Assembly (NCBI RefSeq): GCF_001613065.1
Contig: NZ_BDBQ01000040.1
Span: 1-64,000 of the forward strand
Direction of reading: 5' to 3'
Length of the DNA: 64,000 nucleotides
Origin: Nocardia miyunensis NBRC 108239
GTDB taxonomy: Bacteria > Actinomycetota > Actinomycetes > Mycobacteriales > Mycobacteriaceae
Below are positions 61,454 through 64,000 of the stretch, in pieces. Numbering within the stretch: position 1 is the stretch's first letter; each line of letters starts with the position of its first letter. The notes beneath the pieces are model-generated. The model ran no database searches and was not told where the DNA came from. It saw only the letters and a list, made by a program, of their open reading frames with translations. The position numbers and the translations under genes are program-made.

Positions 61454-64000
61454 TCATTGCCTGACAGTGGAGTTCGCTCGCAGCGCCTCGTGTCGTCCGT
61501 CCATCGGTTGTGTGCTCGGGGTGGTCGGTTCCTGGTGCTCGGGTGAGGTCGCGGAGTGTGACGTCGGTGTGCTGCGCCCGGCTGAGGTGTCCGCGTGCCG
61601 AGCCGCGGTCAGGCGCGCGAGCGCGGCCTCGGTGAAGACCGACAACCCGAGATCGGGGTTGTATCCGTGAATCTCCTTGACGTCGAGCTGGGCCAGAAAA
61701 TACAGGATGGCCCTCGAGATCACCTGGCCCGGGACGAGTACCGGGAAGCCCGGCGGGTAGGGGACGACCAAGGTGGTGGACACCAGGGGCTTTCCGTTGG
61801 CGAGGCGTCGCGCGGCGTCGCCGAGCAGGACGTGTTCGCGGTCGGACTCCTCGTACCCGGCGTAGAAGGCCGTTCGCATGTCGCCGAACGAGCTGGCGCC
61901 ATCGGGACGGAATGCGCTGTCGAACTCACTGAAGTCGGGCAGCGGCGGCAGATCCTTGGTGATCTCGTCGACCCGGCGCTGGTGCAGGGCGCGATCGGCC
62001 CTACCGGCCGCGCTCTGGCCGCGTTCGAAGTCGGTTGCCACCCGGCGCAGCACGTCGAGCAAGTAGTGCACGCTCGACCAGGTGACGCCGATCGTGAAGA
62101 TCAACAGCACACTGTTGATCGAGGTCTTGTTGATCTGGATGCCGAACCGGTCCATCAGGATCTTCTCGCGGAAGTCGTACCCGTTCATGCCGGTCTTGCC
62201 GATGAACAGGGTGACCCGGGTCGGGTCGAGCACGAACTGATCGGACCGCCACGCCTCGTTCCACTCTGCCAAGCCACCCTGCCTGACCTGCCGGTACGAG
62301 CTGACTTCGGACAGCCGGAACTCGTCGGGCACCAGGTCGGCCTCGTCGAGGATGCGGAACCACTTGCCGATCAGCCGGTCTTTGCGGACGCGGTGACGGA
62401 AGACCAGCGCCATGTTGTAGGCGTGCCGGACCATCTGGAAGCCTTCGAGGTCGACCTGCCGGCGCGCCAAGTCCAACGAGGCAAGGAGTTGCTGATTCGG
62501 CGACGTCGAGGTGTGGGTCAAGAACGCCTCACCGAACGCCTCGCGGGCGAGAGCATTGAAATCCTGGTCGCGAACATGGATCATCGACGCCTGCCGAAGC
62601 GCCGACAGTGACTTGTGGGTGGAATGTGTCGCGTACACGCGTACCCGCGCGCGTGCGGGGTCGGGAAGCAGCCGGTGATCGCTCCACTCGGCGCGGTCGA
62701 CTCCCCGCATCGACGCACGCCACGCACGGTACTGTTCGGCGTACCCGGGCGAGGACAACGTCGATTCGAGTTGCTCGGCGGCGACCATCGCGGTCCGCTG
62801 CCGCGCCCACGGGACCGCGGTCGCGAACGCGTACCACGCCTCGTCCCACAGGAAGCAGATGTCCGGCTTGATCGCCAGGACCTCCTCCATCACGCGCCGG
62901 GGGTTGTAGACGATGCCGTCGAATGTGCAGTTGGTGAGCAGCAGCATGCGCACCCGGTCCAGTTGCCCGGCCGCCTCGAGGTCCAGCAGTGCCTTCTTGA
63001 TGGTGTGCAGGGACACCGCTCCGTAGATCGCGAACGGCTCGAGCGGGTAGGCGTCCAGGTACATCGGGTATGCCCCGGCGAGCACCAGGCCGTAGTGGTG
63101 CGACTTATGGCAATTGCGGTCGATCAGGACGATATCGCCCGGCCGGGTCAGGGCCTGCACGACAATCTTGTTCGCGGTGGATGTGCCATTGGTGACGAAG
63201 TACGTGTGATCGGCACACCATGTCAGGGCGGCCTTGTCCATCGCCGCCCTGATCGTGCCGTGTGGGTCCAGCAGCGAGTCCAGCCCACCGGATGTGGACG
63301 ACGTCTCGGCCATGAAGATGTTGCGGCCGTAGAACTCGCCCATGTCCTGCAGCGACTTGGAGTTGAAGATGCTGGCGCCACGAGCGACGGGAAGGGCGTG
63401 GAATTGGCCGACCGGCGCGGTGGCATAGGTACGCAGAGCGTCGAAAAACGGTGTGGCGTAACGGCTTCGGATGCCGGCGAGTATCGTGCTGTACAGGTCG
63501 GTGGCATCGTTGAGCCGATAGAACGTGCGGTCGTAGACGTCCAGCGCGTCCTCGGTCTCCGCGCCGATCGACTCGGCGGTGAGCAGATACAGGTCGATGT
63601 GCGGCCGTAGCTGTCTGATCCACTCGCCGCATTCGATCCAGTCGTGGGTTCGGTCGGTCACGACCGCGTCGTCGTTGACGCCGAGCAATGTGGTCATCAG
63701 CGGCACTCGGTCGCGTGAGCGCAGCGGCAGGTCGTGCCGGATTATCGCCGCCTGAATCTCGCCGTTCAACGCGACGGCGGTGATGGCGTCCTCGATGCTC
63801 GCCACGACGAGCAGCTCGAACTGGACATCTTCGGACGGGTCACGAAGCGCCCGCAGGCTCTGCGCCAGGCTCTCGGGAGCCTCGGGAGGGGAGTCGTCGC
63901 CGAGCAGGACGGTGTAGAACTGCTGCCGTTCGGTCCGCGCCACGAGTTCCTGATCGGGCAACGGCGCGGATGTGTCGAACACGGCCGCGTGGTCGCCGTA
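61454..64000 (-). CDS. adi: Orn/Lys/Arg-type PLP decarboxylase (Adi-like), 5' end outside window
   Basis: At least 848 residues of a fold-type I decarboxylase that removes CO2 from a basic amino acid. An N-terminal response-regulator-like wing domain (about 1-130 of the visible part) precedes the PLP domain. The cofactor lysine is in YATHSTHKSLSALRQ, and LLLTNCTFDGIVYNP and CFLWDEAWYAF carry the PLP-contacting aspartate. From memory it is very similar to mycobacterial Adi (Rv2531c, about 947 residues). The reading continues without a stop into the edge (YGDHAAVFDTSA), matching that protein internally, so about 100 residues lie outside. A Ser/Thr/Pro-rich tail is unlike the homologue. Confidence 0.92.
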   Translation of the reverse strand, partial: YGDHAAVFDTSAPLPDQELVARTERQQFYTVLLGDDSPPEAPESLAQSLRALRDPSEDVQFELLVVASIEDAITAVALNGEIQAAIIRHDLPLRSRDRVPLMTTLLGVNDDAVVTDRTHDWIECGEWIRQLRPHIDLYLLTAESIGAETEDALDVYDRTFYRLNDATDLYSTILAGIRSRYATPFFDALRTYATAPVGQFHALPVARGASIFNSKSLQDMGEFYGRNIFMAETSSTSGGLDSLLDPHGTIRAAMDKAALTWCADHTYFVTNGTSTANKIVVQALTRPGDIVLIDRNCHKSHHYGLVLAGAYPMYLDAYPLEPFAIYGAVSLHTIKKALLDLEAAGQLDRVRMLLLTNCTFDGIVYNPRRVMEEVLAIKPDICFLWDEAWYAFATAVPWARQRTAMVAAEQLESTLSSPGYAEQYRAWRASMRGVDRAEWSDHRLLPDPARARVRVYATHSTHKSLSALRQASMIHVRDQDFNALAREAFGEAFLTHTSTSPNQQLLASLDLARRQVDLEGFQMVRHAYNMALVFRHRVRKDRLIGKWFRILDEADLVPDEFRLSEVSSYRQVRQGGLAEWNEAWRSDQFVLDPTRVTLFIGKTGMNGYDFREKILMDRFGIQINKTSINSVLLIFTIGVTWSSVHYLLDVLRRVATDFERGQSAAGRADRALHQRRVDEITKDLPPLPDFSEFDSAFRPDGASSFGDMRTAFYAGYEESDREHVLLGDAARRLANGKPLVSTTLVVPYPPGFPVLVPGQVISRAILYFLAQLDVKEIHGYNPDLGLSVFTEAALARLTAARHADTSAGRSTPTSHSATSPEHQEPTTPSTQPMDGRHEALRANSTVRQ

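Noticed and set aside
307..64000. Arginine decarboxylase at the right edge and agmatinase-like protein at the left edge as one agmatine pathway
   Set aside because: They are 60 kb apart in different operons, and the ureohydrolase context points to another substrate; no evidence of linkage.
1..64000. CRISPR arrays, tRNA, rRNA, prophage or classical secondary-metabolite cluster
   Set aside because: No regularly spaced repeats, tRNA-like cloverleafs, phage structural genes or NRPS/PKS genes were seen on reading; a covariance-model scan was not possible.

Overview
The window is high-GC, with GTG/TTG starts, tightly packed operons with 1-4 base start/stop overlaps, and proteins characteristic of mycolic-acid actinomycetes: a DesA3-type desaturase with its ferredoxin-type reductase, UdgB, an F420/FMN split-barrel protein, CsbD, DUF2218, and a C-terminal-complete homologue of the mycobacterial decarboxylase Adi. 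Nocardia or a close relative is the best guess; this is inferred from protein recall, not from a search.

Layout. (1) 1-8721: a minus-strand operon encodes a polar amino-acid ABC importer followed by D-2-hydroxyacid dehydrogenase, TIM-barrel isomerase, Rieske oxygenase, class II aldolase and an agmatinase-like ureohydrolase. It is divergent from a two-module Lrp/AsnC regulator, with a long inverted repeat between them. It looks like an import-and-catabolism unit for a guanidino or N-methylated amino acid. (2) 8833-15100: MFS exporter, esterase-like hydrolase, LysR regulator, stress-type small proteins, a cysteine hydrolase and an internally deleted IS256 transposase. (3) 15280-25700: desaturase/reductase pair behind a palindromic operator, small exported proteins, several broken genes, a secreted GH1 enzyme, UdgB and an acyl-CoA synthetase. 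(4) 26137-38290: secreted von Willebrand protein, then regulator/oxidoreductase pairs with visible operators (MarR-NmrA, MarR-QOR), an amidohydrolase-TetR pair with two operator copies, and gene debris. (5) 38971-49032: a LysR regulator divergent from a nine-gene operon with two bacterial-luciferase-type flavin monooxygenases around a complete oligopeptide-type ABC importer, plus a tiny protein and an alpha/beta hydrolase. It is most like an organosulfur or organonitrogen scavenging unit. (6) 49180-64000: S9 peptidase, YnfA protein, SDRs, TetR, cyclase-family protein, zinc-ribbon protein, AraC regulator overlapping convergently with a P450, secreted GH27 alpha-galactosidase, and the Adi-type decarboxylase leaving the right edge.

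At least eight genes are broken or chimeric: IS256 transposase, SnoaL-like, hemerythrin-like, a GH27 5' copy, SUKH-like, MOSC-ferredoxin, DJ-1/PfpI-like and an oxidoreductase tail. The middle of the window is therefore under active gene loss. Two intact operons (regions 1 and 5) are the best candidates for uncharacterised metabolism.
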